Positions 35,611-42,510 of a DNA stretch of 64,000 nt are shown piece by piece (positions within the stretch are counted from its first letter, which is position 1; each line of letters begins with the position of its first letter). The position numbers were made by a program, and so were the translations under genes. Source of the DNA: DIGJ01 sp041739345. GTDB lineage: Bacteria > Bacillota > Clostridia > Lachnospirales > Lachnospiraceae. A model generated the notes under the pieces. It made no database searches, had not been told where the DNA came from, and saw only the letters and a program-made list of their open reading frames with translations. The stretch is from assembly GCA_041739345.1 (NCBI GenBank), contig JBGSNZ010000014.1:159258-223257 (forward strand), given 5' to 3'.

Positions 35611-36726
35611 ATGAATAGTATAATTTACGTCGGAATGGATGTCCATAAGGAAAGTTACACGCTTTGCTGTTATAGCTTTGATGAGGATAAGCTATACTAC
35701 CAGCAAAAGATAGCACCTGATTACAAACAGGTTTTAAGATATCTGGAGCAGGTAAGAAAGCAGTATTCAAATGAGGCGGAGTTTGTTTGTGGATATGAGG
35801 CTGGATGCCTTGGGTATACGTTGTATCATCAACTTACAGAGCATGGTATTAAATGTATTATTTTAGCTCCAACTACGATGGCAATCATGAATACTAATCG
35901 AGTTAAGACAGATAAAAAAGATGCTGGAAATATCGCAAGATGTTTGGCATTTCATACTTACAGCGAAGTTCACATCCCTACTGCACAAGATGAGGCGATT
36001 AAAGAATATATTCGAATGAGAGATGATCATAAGAAATCTCTCAAAACAATAAAGCAACAGATATTGGCATTGGTTTTACGTCAGGGTTATCACTTCGATG
36101 GAGGTAAGAATTATTGGACGATCAAACATGTAAAGTGGCTGAAATCACTTGACATGGGAGGAGTTGTGCAGGAGTGCATGGATGAATATATGATTACCTA
36201 TGAGTATTTTGTAGATAAGATAGAACGTTTTGACAAAAGGATTGAAGAACTTGCAACAGATGAACGATATCAGGGAAAAGTAAAGAAGCTTAGTTGTTTA
36301 ATCGGTGTAAAAACACACACTGCATTATCCGTTATTGTTGAAACTGGAGATTTCGCACGATTTGCAAAAGCAGAGAAATATGCTGCCTATCTGGGCCTTG
36401 TGCCAGGAGAAGATTCTAGTGGAGAAAAACAGAACCGAATCGGTATTACAAAGGCAGGGAATTCTCATGTAAGAAAGCTTCTAGTAGAATCTGCACAAAG
36501 TTATACAAGAGGTACTATTGGACACAAATCGGTAGCATTAAAACGAAGGCAGGGGGGAAATGAACCAGAGGTAATTGCATATGCAGATAAAGCAAATGAG
36601 AGGCTTCGAAGAAAGTTTTATAGAATGACATTGACGAATAAAACAAATAGAAACGTTGCAGCTACAGCGATAGCTAGAGAACTAGCATGTTTTATGTGGG
36701 GACTTATGACAGATAACATCGCATAG
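35611..36726 (+). CDS. IS110/IS1111-family DEDD transposase
   Basis: A 371-residue RNA-guided recombinase. The RuvC-like DEDD residues are at D10 (GMDVHK), E63 (GYEAG), D101 and D104 (KTDKKDA). The C-terminal transposase domain has the conserved CLIGVKTHTAL, YAAYLGLVPGEDSSG (candidate catalytic Ser 269/270) and GITKAGNSHVRKLLVESA. Full length, no frameshift. AAGGAGG precedes the ATG. In this family the protein and an RNA from the element's non-coding end choose the donor and target; the element inserts and leaves as a circle. Confidence 0.95.
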   Translation: MNSIIYVGMDVHKESYTLCCYSFDEDKLYYQQKIAPDYKQVLRYLEQVRKQYSNEAEFVCGYEAGCLGYTLYHQLTEHGIKCIILAPTTMAIMNTNRVKTDKKDAGNIARCLAFHTYSEVHIPTAQDEAIKEYIRMRDDHKKSLKTIKQQILALVLRQGYHFDGGKNYWTIKHVKWLKSLDMGGVVQECMDEYMITYEYFVDKIERFDKRIEELATDERYQGKVKKLSCLIGVKTHTALSVIVETGDFARFAKAEKYAAYLGLVPGEDSSGEKQNRIGITKAGNSHVRKLLVESAQSYTRGTIGHKSVALKRRQGGNEPEVIAYADKANERLRRKFYRMTLTNKTNRNVAATAIARELACFMWGLMTDNIA

Positions 36727-36759
36727 CATGTATGTTATTCATCCGTTGCAGTAAAGGCT

Positions 36760-37107
36760 GCTACGCACCGCTATGCGGCAAGGCCTTGACAGCACCAGAA
36801 GAACAACATAAATGGTAATTAAGCAGATGTAAGAATACATCTGCCCCAAAGATTGAGGCACATGGACAGGGCTTTAGATAACTTTAAGGTTTGAGCTATC
36901 TACGTTCTTCCTATGTTAACATAGTAATAAAATACTGTGATTCACGCCATTAGACGGTAGAGCTCACGGCGGACCATTGACCTGTGGTAACCAATCCACG
37001 TATAACAGAGTGGCCAATGCCGGGACTGTTGCGTCTAAGGCTCTTTCCATGTGTCTCAGACAATGGAAACAAAAAAAAGGTGATTTCTTCAAATTTACAC
37101 TTGACAA
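36760..37107 (+). ncRNA. Candidate bridge (seek) RNA of the IS1111-group element
   Basis: The 380 nt between the transposase stop and the right inverted repeat have no convincing gene but many hairpins: CCGC/GCGG near 36770, GCAGATGTA/TACATCTGC (36823-36844), the palindrome CTATGTTAACATAG (36911-36924), CGCC/GGCG (36945-36971), CCAC/GTGG (36996-37013) and CATTG/CAATG (36975-37019). Two 7-mers in hairpin loops equal the sequences at the element's two ends. Position fits IS1111-group elements, whose guide RNA is downstream of the transposase. Exact ends are not determinable here. Confidence 0.5.
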
Positions 37108-37120
37108 GAGGTCACTACAT
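37108..37120 (+). repeat. Right subterminal inverted repeat of the IS
   Basis: GAGGTCACTACAT, perfect complement of the left copy, ending 3-5 nt inside the proposed right end. Confidence 0.85.
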
Positions 37121-37136
37121 AACAGTAAGACTATGA

Positions 37137-37152
37137 CCACCGCGCATTTTGC
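37137..37152 (+). repeat. Right outer arm of palindrome 1, displaced by the IS
   Basis: CCACCGCGCATTTTGC pairs with 35301-35316 over 16 positions, two of them G-U wobbles in a plus-strand RNA. It lies about 11 nt outside the IS right end. Confidence 0.8.
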
Positions 37153-37318
37153 TGGTTTTGGTAAACGCCTCGCTGTTGTGTGTAATGTAATTACCAACCA
37201 CAGCCTTTAACTAAAAAGTAGTAAAAGGCGTATATGGCGCCAATAGTTGTTTTGAAATTTGCAGAAAAGAAGCCTTTATGAAACGCTTGTAAACCAGTGA
37301 GTCCGTATTTCGTAGACA
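37153..37318. other. Unexplained intergenic stretch between the palindromes
   Basis: No coding frame with a ribosome site and no repeat that I can relate to either palindrome. Small self-complementary pieces (GTAATTAC, GGCGCC) are present. Short frames on both strands at 36964-37210 overlap the guide-RNA candidate and this region but look spurious. Confidence 0.4.
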
Positions 37319-37548
37319 GCCATGAAAGGCTGAGCTCATAATCTATCGCTCAATTTACACGGCTCCCATGCTAGGATTTTATATCATTGGAGTATATGGA
37401 ACGTAAACTCTGTCAAAAAACAGCTCACTAAGAGCTGTTTTTTGGACGTTCAGAGGTTATGTGGAATGCTTATACGACTGATATAAAATCCTAGCATGGG
37501 AGCCGTGTAAATTGTAAAAAGTATAAAAAATGCTCAGCCTTTCCTGGC
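37319..37548 (+). repeat. Large nested palindrome 2 (intact)
   Basis: From outside in: 17-bp outer stem with one mismatch (37319-37335 with 37532-37548), spacers of 15 and 17 nt, a perfect 36-bp stem (37351-37386 with 37479-37514), a middle of short helices (GTATA/TATAC; a 12-bp helix with one G-U and one A-G) and a terminal 12-bp hairpin. Total 230 nt. The layout repeats that of palindrome 1, but the sequences differ. It lies 40 nt from the end of the leftward transporter operon. Confidence 0.88.
37415..37443. terminator. Bidirectional intrinsic terminator at the tip of palindrome 2
   Basis: AAAAAACAGCTC pairs perfectly with GAGCTGTTTTTT around an ACTAA loop, with U-runs in both directions. 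It could end the leftward transporter operon. Confidence 0.75.
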
Positions 37549-37588
37549 GTCACTTATCAACAAAAACTCGCGTCCGCCAACCTCATTT

Positions 37589-38317
37589 TTATGCTTTCAC
37601 ATCCCTGTATTTCAATAATATCAATGACGATATCAAGAAAACGGAAATAAATAGAATGCAATTTATTACAAATGGAAGCATCTCGATTTGCATACCTGGT
37701 TTATTGGCACGCATCCCATAGGATAGTAAGGCATATGGCCAGTAAAGAGCATAGCCTTTTGTGGTGAATAAAAGTCCAAAAATGCCGCCTAACAAGGAGA
37801 TACCAACGGGAATAGAAAATGAGCGGATGATCATGGAAAGGAACAATTGCAGGCTGCAAATGGCAAGGCATCCTAATAAACCACAGAGAAACCATTCAAC
37901 CAAAGAGATAGGTAGGGGCTGCGTAATATGTGCTATTTTCCCACAGACAAGGAAGAGTAAGAAAATCCAGGCAATGGAAAGAAACGCCATTTTAGCAGTT
38001 GTAATGAGCTTTCCTAATAGCAGGTAGATACGTGGAACGGGTACGGTCATAAATAAATTAAGATTGTGGTTAAAGTGTTCCATTCGCCATAGATAGGCAC
38101 AGTAAGTACCAATCAGGGCTGGCATAAAGAAATAACAAAGAAACAGGGTGTGTTGTGACCAAAGGCTATTCCAGGTATTACTCAAGATACCCTGATTATA
38201 TGTAAAATTCAAAGTACCAATTAGTGCAGACAGAGCAGGAAGAAGTAGGAAGGCAAGCCATACGGGATTTCCTTTTAATTTTAAATTTTCTGCTTTTATT
38301 ACGTTTATTAACATCAT
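37589..38317 (-). CDS. Lantibiotic-immunity ABC transporter permease (MutG-like)
   Basis: A 242-residue membrane protein with six hydrophobic segments, of the LanFEG/MutG permease type (MLINVIKAENLKLKGNPVWLAFLLLPALSALIGTLN is the typical N-terminal helix after a short cytoplasmic start). With the permease and ATPase encoded just upstream it would expel antimicrobial peptides from the membrane. Its ATG overlaps the stop of the first permease by 1 nt (TAATG) and is preceded by AGGAGG. A second ATG follows directly. No peptide-biosynthesis genes are present. Confidence 0.82.
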   Translation of the reverse strand: MMLINVIKAENLKLKGNPVWLAFLLLPALSALIGTLNFTYNQGILSNTWNSLWSQHTLFLCYFFMPALIGTYCAYLWRMEHFNHNLNLFMTVPVPRIYLLLGKLITTAKMAFLSIAWIFLLFLVCGKIAHITQPLPISLVEWFLCGLLGCLAICSLQLFLSMIIRSFSIPVGISLLGGIFGLLFTTKGYALYWPYALLSYGMRANKPGMQIEMLPFVINCILFISVFLISSLILLKYRDVKA

Positions 38318-39075
38318 TATACCTCCTTTGTGGCGGAAAGACGCCGACCAATCAAATATAGTACCACCGTCCAGATGGCAACGGATAGAAGTCCCCATGG
38401 ATTGACATTGCACCAAGCATACGCTATGTATCTTGTCTTGGCATCATATTCGCTTAAAAAAGATAAGGTCAAAGTAACATAGTTTGTCCATAGAACAGCA
38501 TGCTGAAGGACTGGATACTGATTAAGAAACATGAGAAATAAACCACAAAAGGAACCAATAATGCCAACAGAAAGTGATACCATCTGATTGCGGATAAACA
38601 AGGACAAATTAAGTTGAAGGATATAAGAAGCAAATGTTACCAGAAAACTAAAAAAGAAATAAAGTGCAATTTTATCAAGTGGGGCTGCATGTTCAAAATG
38701 AAACATCACCCCTGTTAGAACAACGACCAGCGCCTGCCCGATACATAATAAAAGGCAAAAGATTGCGCCTAATGCTAGTTTGGCATGATACAAAGAATTT
38801 CTGGATTGTAGCGTATATAAAAGTTTCAATGTCTCGCCTTTATGTTCAACATCAGCAATCCGGCTTGCAATGACTGCTACAAAGCTAGGAGCTAAAATTG
38901 CATTTAGGATAGGCATTTCGTAAAGTAACATCATCCATCCCCAGTGTCGCTGCAAATCACTTGCAGTGCGAAGATCATAAGAACACCAGACGAAATTGAC
39001 AGCCAAAAAGAAAAAGGTAAGCAACATTAGAACGGATATCCTGTTTTTTACAAGTTCTAGTTTTAGCTGTTTCAT
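38317..39075 (-). CDS. Lantibiotic-immunity ABC transporter permease (MutE/EpiE-like)
   Basis: A 252-residue protein with six predicted helices (MKQLKLELVKNRISVLMLLTFFFLAVNFVW at the start). It pairs with the MutG-like permease and the ATPase in an exporter complex that protects the membrane against lantibiotics or related cationic peptides. It overlaps the ATPase gene by 4 nt (ATGA), so the three genes form a tightly coupled leftward operon. Confidence 0.82.
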   Translation of the reverse strand: MKQLKLELVKNRISVLMLLTFFFLAVNFVWCSYDLRTASDLQRHWGWMMLLYEMPILNAILAPSFVAVIASRIADVEHKGETLKLLYTLQSRNSLYHAKLALGAIFCLLLCIGQALVVVLTGVMFHFEHAAPLDKIALYFFFSFLVTFASYILQLNLSLFIRNQMVSLSVGIIGSFCGLFLMFLNQYPVLQHAVLWTNYVTLTLSFLSEYDAKTRYIAYAWCNVNPWGLLSVAIWTVVLYLIGRRLSATKEV

Positions 39076-40001
39076 AAACTCTGCTCCTTTCCGGTAAGTG
39101 ACAGGAAGATATCTTCCAGACTTTTTTCTCGGTTTTCAATTCGGTAGATAGTAATATCATTTTCAAACATAGAATGTGAAAGCTTTCCAATTGTATCATC
39201 CGTTAACGTTGGAAGCAGGAAGTATTCATTTTCTCGTTGAAATGAAATTTGCTTTTCGTTAAGTATATGAGTAGTCTTACTGTCGCTGTCCGTTCGAATC
39301 GCAATATTTCCATGGCTTCTTTGGTGAAGATTTTCCAAGGAGTCTTCAAATATCAGCTTTCCCTGATTAATAATGCCTACATAATCTGCCATTTGGTCAA
39401 TCTCACTTAAGAGATGACTGGATACCAAAACGGTCATACCAAAAGTCTTTGGTAGGGATACGATTAGTTCACGCATTTCTTGAATTCCCGCAGGATCCAG
39501 TCCATTGGTTGGTTCGTCTAGAATCAGTAGTTTTGGATAGCCTAATAAAGCTGTTGCAAGGCCTAATCTTTGCTTCATTCCAAGGGAATAATGACTGACC
39601 TTTTTATCCTTTTGAGAAGACAGCCGGACAATGGATAGAAGCTCCAAAATCTGTTTTTCATCCACTCCTTTTAGCATCGCAGCAACACGAAGATTGTCTA
39701 TACCGGATAAATGCCCATAATAACTAGGCGTTTCTATCAGAGAACCAATATTTTTTAACAATTCCAGGCGATTTTTATCCGTGGCTTGTTTGCCAAAGAC
39801 GGTGACGGAACCATGTGTGGGTGCTGCTAGTCCAAGGATCATTTTGAGAGTTGTACTCTTTCCGGCACCATTGGGGCCTAGAAAACCATATATGGCATTT
39901 TGAGGTACGCTAAGGTCGACGTGGTCGACGCGAAGAAGATTTCCGTATTTCTTACACAGACTTTCTGTCATTATAATGGGATTTTTTATCATTGCATTCA
40001 T
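39072..40001 (-). CDS. Lantibiotic-immunity ABC transporter ATP-binding protein
   Basis: A 309-residue ATPase of the BcrA/LanF type: Walker A FLGPNGAGKST, signature YSLGMKQRLG (in place of LSGGQ, as usual for this branch), Walker B LLILDEPTNGLDPAG and SSHLLSEI. The last ~90 residues are an accessory domain. It is the first gene of the leftward operon, divergent from the two-component system. GGAGGC lies 10 nt before the ATG. The set resembles the CprABC/CprRK defence module of Clostridioides. Confidence 0.88.
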   Translation of the reverse strand: MNAMIKNPIIMTESLCKKYGNLLRVDHVDLSVPQNAIYGFLGPNGAGKSTTLKMILGLAAPTHGSVTVFGKQATDKNRLELLKNIGSLIETPSYYGHLSGIDNLRVAAMLKGVDEKQILELLSIVRLSSQKDKKVSHYSLGMKQRLGLATALLGYPKLLILDEPTNGLDPAGIQEMRELIVSLPKTFGMTVLVSSHLLSEIDQMADYVGIINQGKLIFEDSLENLHQRSHGNIAIRTDSDSKTTHILNEKQISFQRENEYFLLPTLTDDTIGKLSHSMFENDITIYRIENREKSLEDIFLSLTGKEQSL

Positions 40002-40053
40002 ATAGTATGAAGCCTCCTATTTCTATTTGATGGAATCAGTTTAAACAGGTGAC

Positions 40054-40082
40054 CTTACGTACAAATGAAAGCAATCTTACGT
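40054..40082. promoter_or_regulatory. Direct repeat in the divergent spacer, likely response-regulator site
   Basis: CTTACGT occurs at 40054-40060 and again at 40076-40082, exactly 22 bp apart (two helical turns), in the gap between the transporter and the response regulator. On the leftward strand a TAAACT -10-like box follows, without a good -35, as expected for an activated promoter. Confidence 0.55.
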
Positions 40083-40181
40083 TTACATTAAGTTTGGTAG
40101 TCAACCATTTACGGATAAGCAAAGAATTAGTAAAATAAAAGAATAAAATAATGAGAGAATAGTAAAATGAGAGGCATGCCT

Positions 40182-40880
40182 ATGAATTATACAGACCGAA
40201 AAATACTGTTAGTGGATGATGAAGCGGACATCCTTCTTATGGAACAGAAATTGCTTTTAAAAGAAGGCTATGAATCGATATTTACGGCGCAAGACTGCGG
40301 ACAGACAATGAAAAAGGTGTTGGAAATACAGCCTCACTTAATTGTACTAGACATTATGCTTCCGGATGGCAATGGCTTTGATTTGTATCAGAAATTAAGA
40401 AAAATAACAGGTGCTCCGATTTTGTTTTTATCTGCGAGGGATGAGGATGCGGACCGTATTGCGGGTCTAGGCCTTGGTGCAGATGATTATATTACGAAAC
40501 CATTTTTACCAGAGGAACTCCTCCTTCGTATTCGCAATGTGCTGCTTCGGGCTTACCGGGAAGATAACGAAGTTGCAAAGGATGTGCTCTGGCTTTCCGA
40601 TACCATGGTGGATTGGGGCGGAGGAATGGTGTGCCGGAATGGAAAAGAAGTCATGCTGACAGCAAAAGAATATCAGATTCTTCAAAAACTAGCGGAAAAT
40701 AGAGGAAATATAGTTACGATAGACCGCTTATGTGATACTCTTTGGCAGGGTGAAAATTTTGGATATGAAAATACACTGATGGTACATATTCGCAGACTTC
40801 GGGAAAAGCTGGAGGAGGATCCTTCCAATCCAAAGTGGCTGCTTACGGTACGTGGATTAGGTTATAAGCTTGTAAAATAG
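40182..40880 (+). CDS. OmpR-family response regulator
   Basis: A 232-residue regulator with an N-terminal receiver (acidic DDE at 12-14, phosphorylated Asp57 in LIVLDIMLPDG, Lys in YITKPF) and a C-terminal winged helix (MLTAKEYQILQKLAENRGNIVTIDRLCDTLW...NTLMVHIRRLREKLEED). It should be phosphorylated by the kinase encoded 10 nt downstream and activate the divergent transporter. I chose the ATG at 40182, 7 nt after GAGAGG; ATGs at 40167 and 40176 are alternatives. Confidence 0.9.
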   Translation: MNYTDRKILLVDDEADILLMEQKLLLKEGYESIFTAQDCGQTMKKVLEIQPHLIVLDIMLPDGNGFDLYQKLRKITGAPILFLSARDEDADRIAGLGLGADDYITKPFLPEELLLRIRNVLLRAYREDNEVAKDVLWLSDTMVDWGGGMVCRNGKEVMLTAKEYQILQKLAENRGNIVTIDRLCDTLWQGENFGYENTLMVHIRRLREKLEEDPSNPKWLLTVRGLGYKLVK

Positions 40881-40890
40881 GAGTACATAT

Positions 40891-42090
40891 ATGGAAAAGG
40901 GAACAATTCGAAATAAACTGCATTTTATTTTTTTTATGGTACTGACAGTTGCGTTGTCAGCAATCATTACCGTGGTAATCTATTTTTTTATTGCTATAGC
41001 TGGCATGAAAGGCCAAAAGTTGTTAAACGTCAGCAGCATTGCAAATAATCTTAAAAAAACGCAAGAGGGATATACACTATCTAAGGAATGCATGTCAACC
41101 CTTCAAAAAAATCATTGTTTTGCATTCCTAATGGATGAAAATGGAAAAGTTATTTGGGAGTATGAAAAGCCAAACGATATACCAGATAAATTTTCTTTGC
41201 AGGAGGTGGCATCTTTTTCCAGATGGTATTTAAAGGATTATCCGGTGTTAAATTGGCAATATGAATCTGGAATATTTGTGATGGGTTACCCAAAGAATAC
41301 CCTATGGAAGTACACAGTAGAAATGCCAATTACGCAGATAAATCTTTTAATAAAGTGCATGCTTCCTATGATGCTTCTTATAATGGGCTGCATCTTTACG
41401 GTGGGTGCTCTTTGGAACAAAAGTGTGTTGAAAAATCAAAATAAGGAACGGACGGAATGGATTGCAGGCGTATCGCATGATATACGTACGCCATTAACCA
41501 TGATTTTGGGATATGCAAAGGAACTGAGCGAATCCAAGACGAATTTAAACGAGCAGAAAGAGCAGGCTCAAATTATATTGCGCCAATCCCAGAGGATAAA
41601 AGTGTTGGTAGAAGATTTCAACATGGCAAACAAGCTTACCTATGGGATGTTGTCCATCGATAAGAAAAAAGTAAAGCTTTCTGCGGTGCTAAGACAGGTG
41701 GTAGCAGATATAATGAATGCAGGCCTTAACGAATGCCATGAGATTACCTTAGAGCTAACCGAGGATTGTATGGCAAAAGTCGATGAAAAGCTAATATATC
41801 GCGCGGTAATGAATCTGGTGCGCAACAGCATTTATCATAATCCACCGGGTTGTCATATTATGGTATCTTGCCAAAAGACGGGATGGAGATCTGTCGTTCG
41901 GGTACAGGATGATGGATGTGGTTATGAAAAAGCAATACTTGGTCGTAGAAGGGGTACTAGTAAAAAACTAAGCAATCATGGACTTGGGTTGGTAATTGTA
42001 AACAGAATAATTAAGGCACATCATGGCACATTAAAACTTTACAACAAAGGCGGTGCCGTGGCAGAATTAAGGTTTTTCAGTATATGGTAA
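40891..42090 (+). CDS. Sensor histidine kinase (LanK/CprK-like)
   Basis: A 399-residue kinase. Two membrane helices (~15-38 and 153-175) bracket an external domain of about 115 residues that may sense peptides. The H-box GVSHDIRTPLT has the phosphorylated His196, followed by N-box NLVRNSIYHNP, G1 VQDDGCGY and G2 NHGLGLVIVNRI. GGAG lies before the ATG. Its closeness to the immunity transporter suggests that it detects the peptides the transporter removes. Confidence 0.9.
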   Translation: MEKGTIRNKLHFIFFMVLTVALSAIITVVIYFFIAIAGMKGQKLLNVSSIANNLKKTQEGYTLSKECMSTLQKNHCFAFLMDENGKVIWEYEKPNDIPDKFSLQEVASFSRWYLKDYPVLNWQYESGIFVMGYPKNTLWKYTVEMPITQINLLIKCMLPMMLLIMGCIFTVGALWNKSVLKNQNKERTEWIAGVSHDIRTPLTMILGYAKELSESKTNLNEQKEQAQIILRQSQRIKVLVEDFNMANKLTYGMLSIDKKKVKLSAVLRQVVADIMNAGLNECHEITLELTEDCMAKVDEKLIYRAVMNLVRNSIYHNPPGCHIMVSCQKTGWRSVVRVQDDGCGYEKAILGRRRGTSKKLSNHGLGLVIVNRIIKAHHGTLKLYNKGGAVAELRFFSIW

Positions 42091-42117
42091 AATTATTATA
42101 AGGAATGATATTAATAT

Positions 42118-42510
42118 ATGAAGCAAAAATTCATAAGCAATTTATCTTTAGTAATAGCAGTAATAGTTTTGATATTACTTTTCTTGCCCGATTTTATTTT
42201 TAAAAAGAATAATCCATTTTTTGAATATATTGCGGGTACATTAATTGGAGTTAATTTTATAGTTGATTTGGTTATTGATATAAAGCAAAGAAAGTATTCT
42301 ACTGCAATCTTTATTATAATGATAGATATTTTGCAAATAGTAGCACTTATCATTTTTTGTATTTTGAATACGATAAGTGTTGATCAAACAAATCTGGAGC
42401 TCTTATGGAAACGGCACGATTATATTCAAATGTCTGTTCTAACAGTAACTCTTTTAGGTGCCGTAAAATGCTCATTAGAAAGTAAAAGGTTTGAAACTCA
42501 TCATGAATAG
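42118..42510 (+). CDS. Hypothetical small membrane protein
   Basis: A 130-residue protein with four hydrophobic segments (about residues 8-26, 35-54, 66-84 and 104-120). It follows the histidine kinase by 27 nt and may belong to that operon. Ribosome site AAGGA is rather far (13 nt). Its end overlaps the end of the convergent FGGY kinase gene by 10 nt. I recognise no family. Confidence 0.55.
   Translation: MKQKFISNLSLVIAVIVLILLFLPDFIFKKNNPFFEYIAGTLIGVNFIVDLVIDIKQRKYSTAIFIIMIDILQIVALIIFCILNTISVDQTNLELLWKRHDYIQMSVLTVTLLGAVKCSLESKRFETHHE

Larger units (their letters stand above)
35500..37125 (+). mobile_element. IS110-family element, IS1111 group
   Basis: About 1.62 kb. It contains a DEDD transposase, 13-bp perfect subterminal inverted repeats (35507-35519 and 37108-37120) and a long non-coding stretch downstream of the transposase, all features of the IS1111 group. 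An AG dinucleotide occurs at both edges (35500-35501 and 37124-37125), consistent with a recombination core and no other target duplication. The ends are placed by these features and by the split outer arm of palindrome 1. Confidence 0.85.

Noticed and set aside
36964..37210. Two overlapping 77-residue frames on opposite strands in the IS 3' region
   Set aside because: No ribosome sites, no recognisable product, and both lie over the structured guide-RNA candidate and cross the IS boundary.
35301..37548. Retron msr-msd or integron attC as explanation of the nested palindromes
   Set aside because: No reverse transcriptase or integron integrase in the window, no attC core consensus, and the 33-36 bp perfect stems do not fit attC.
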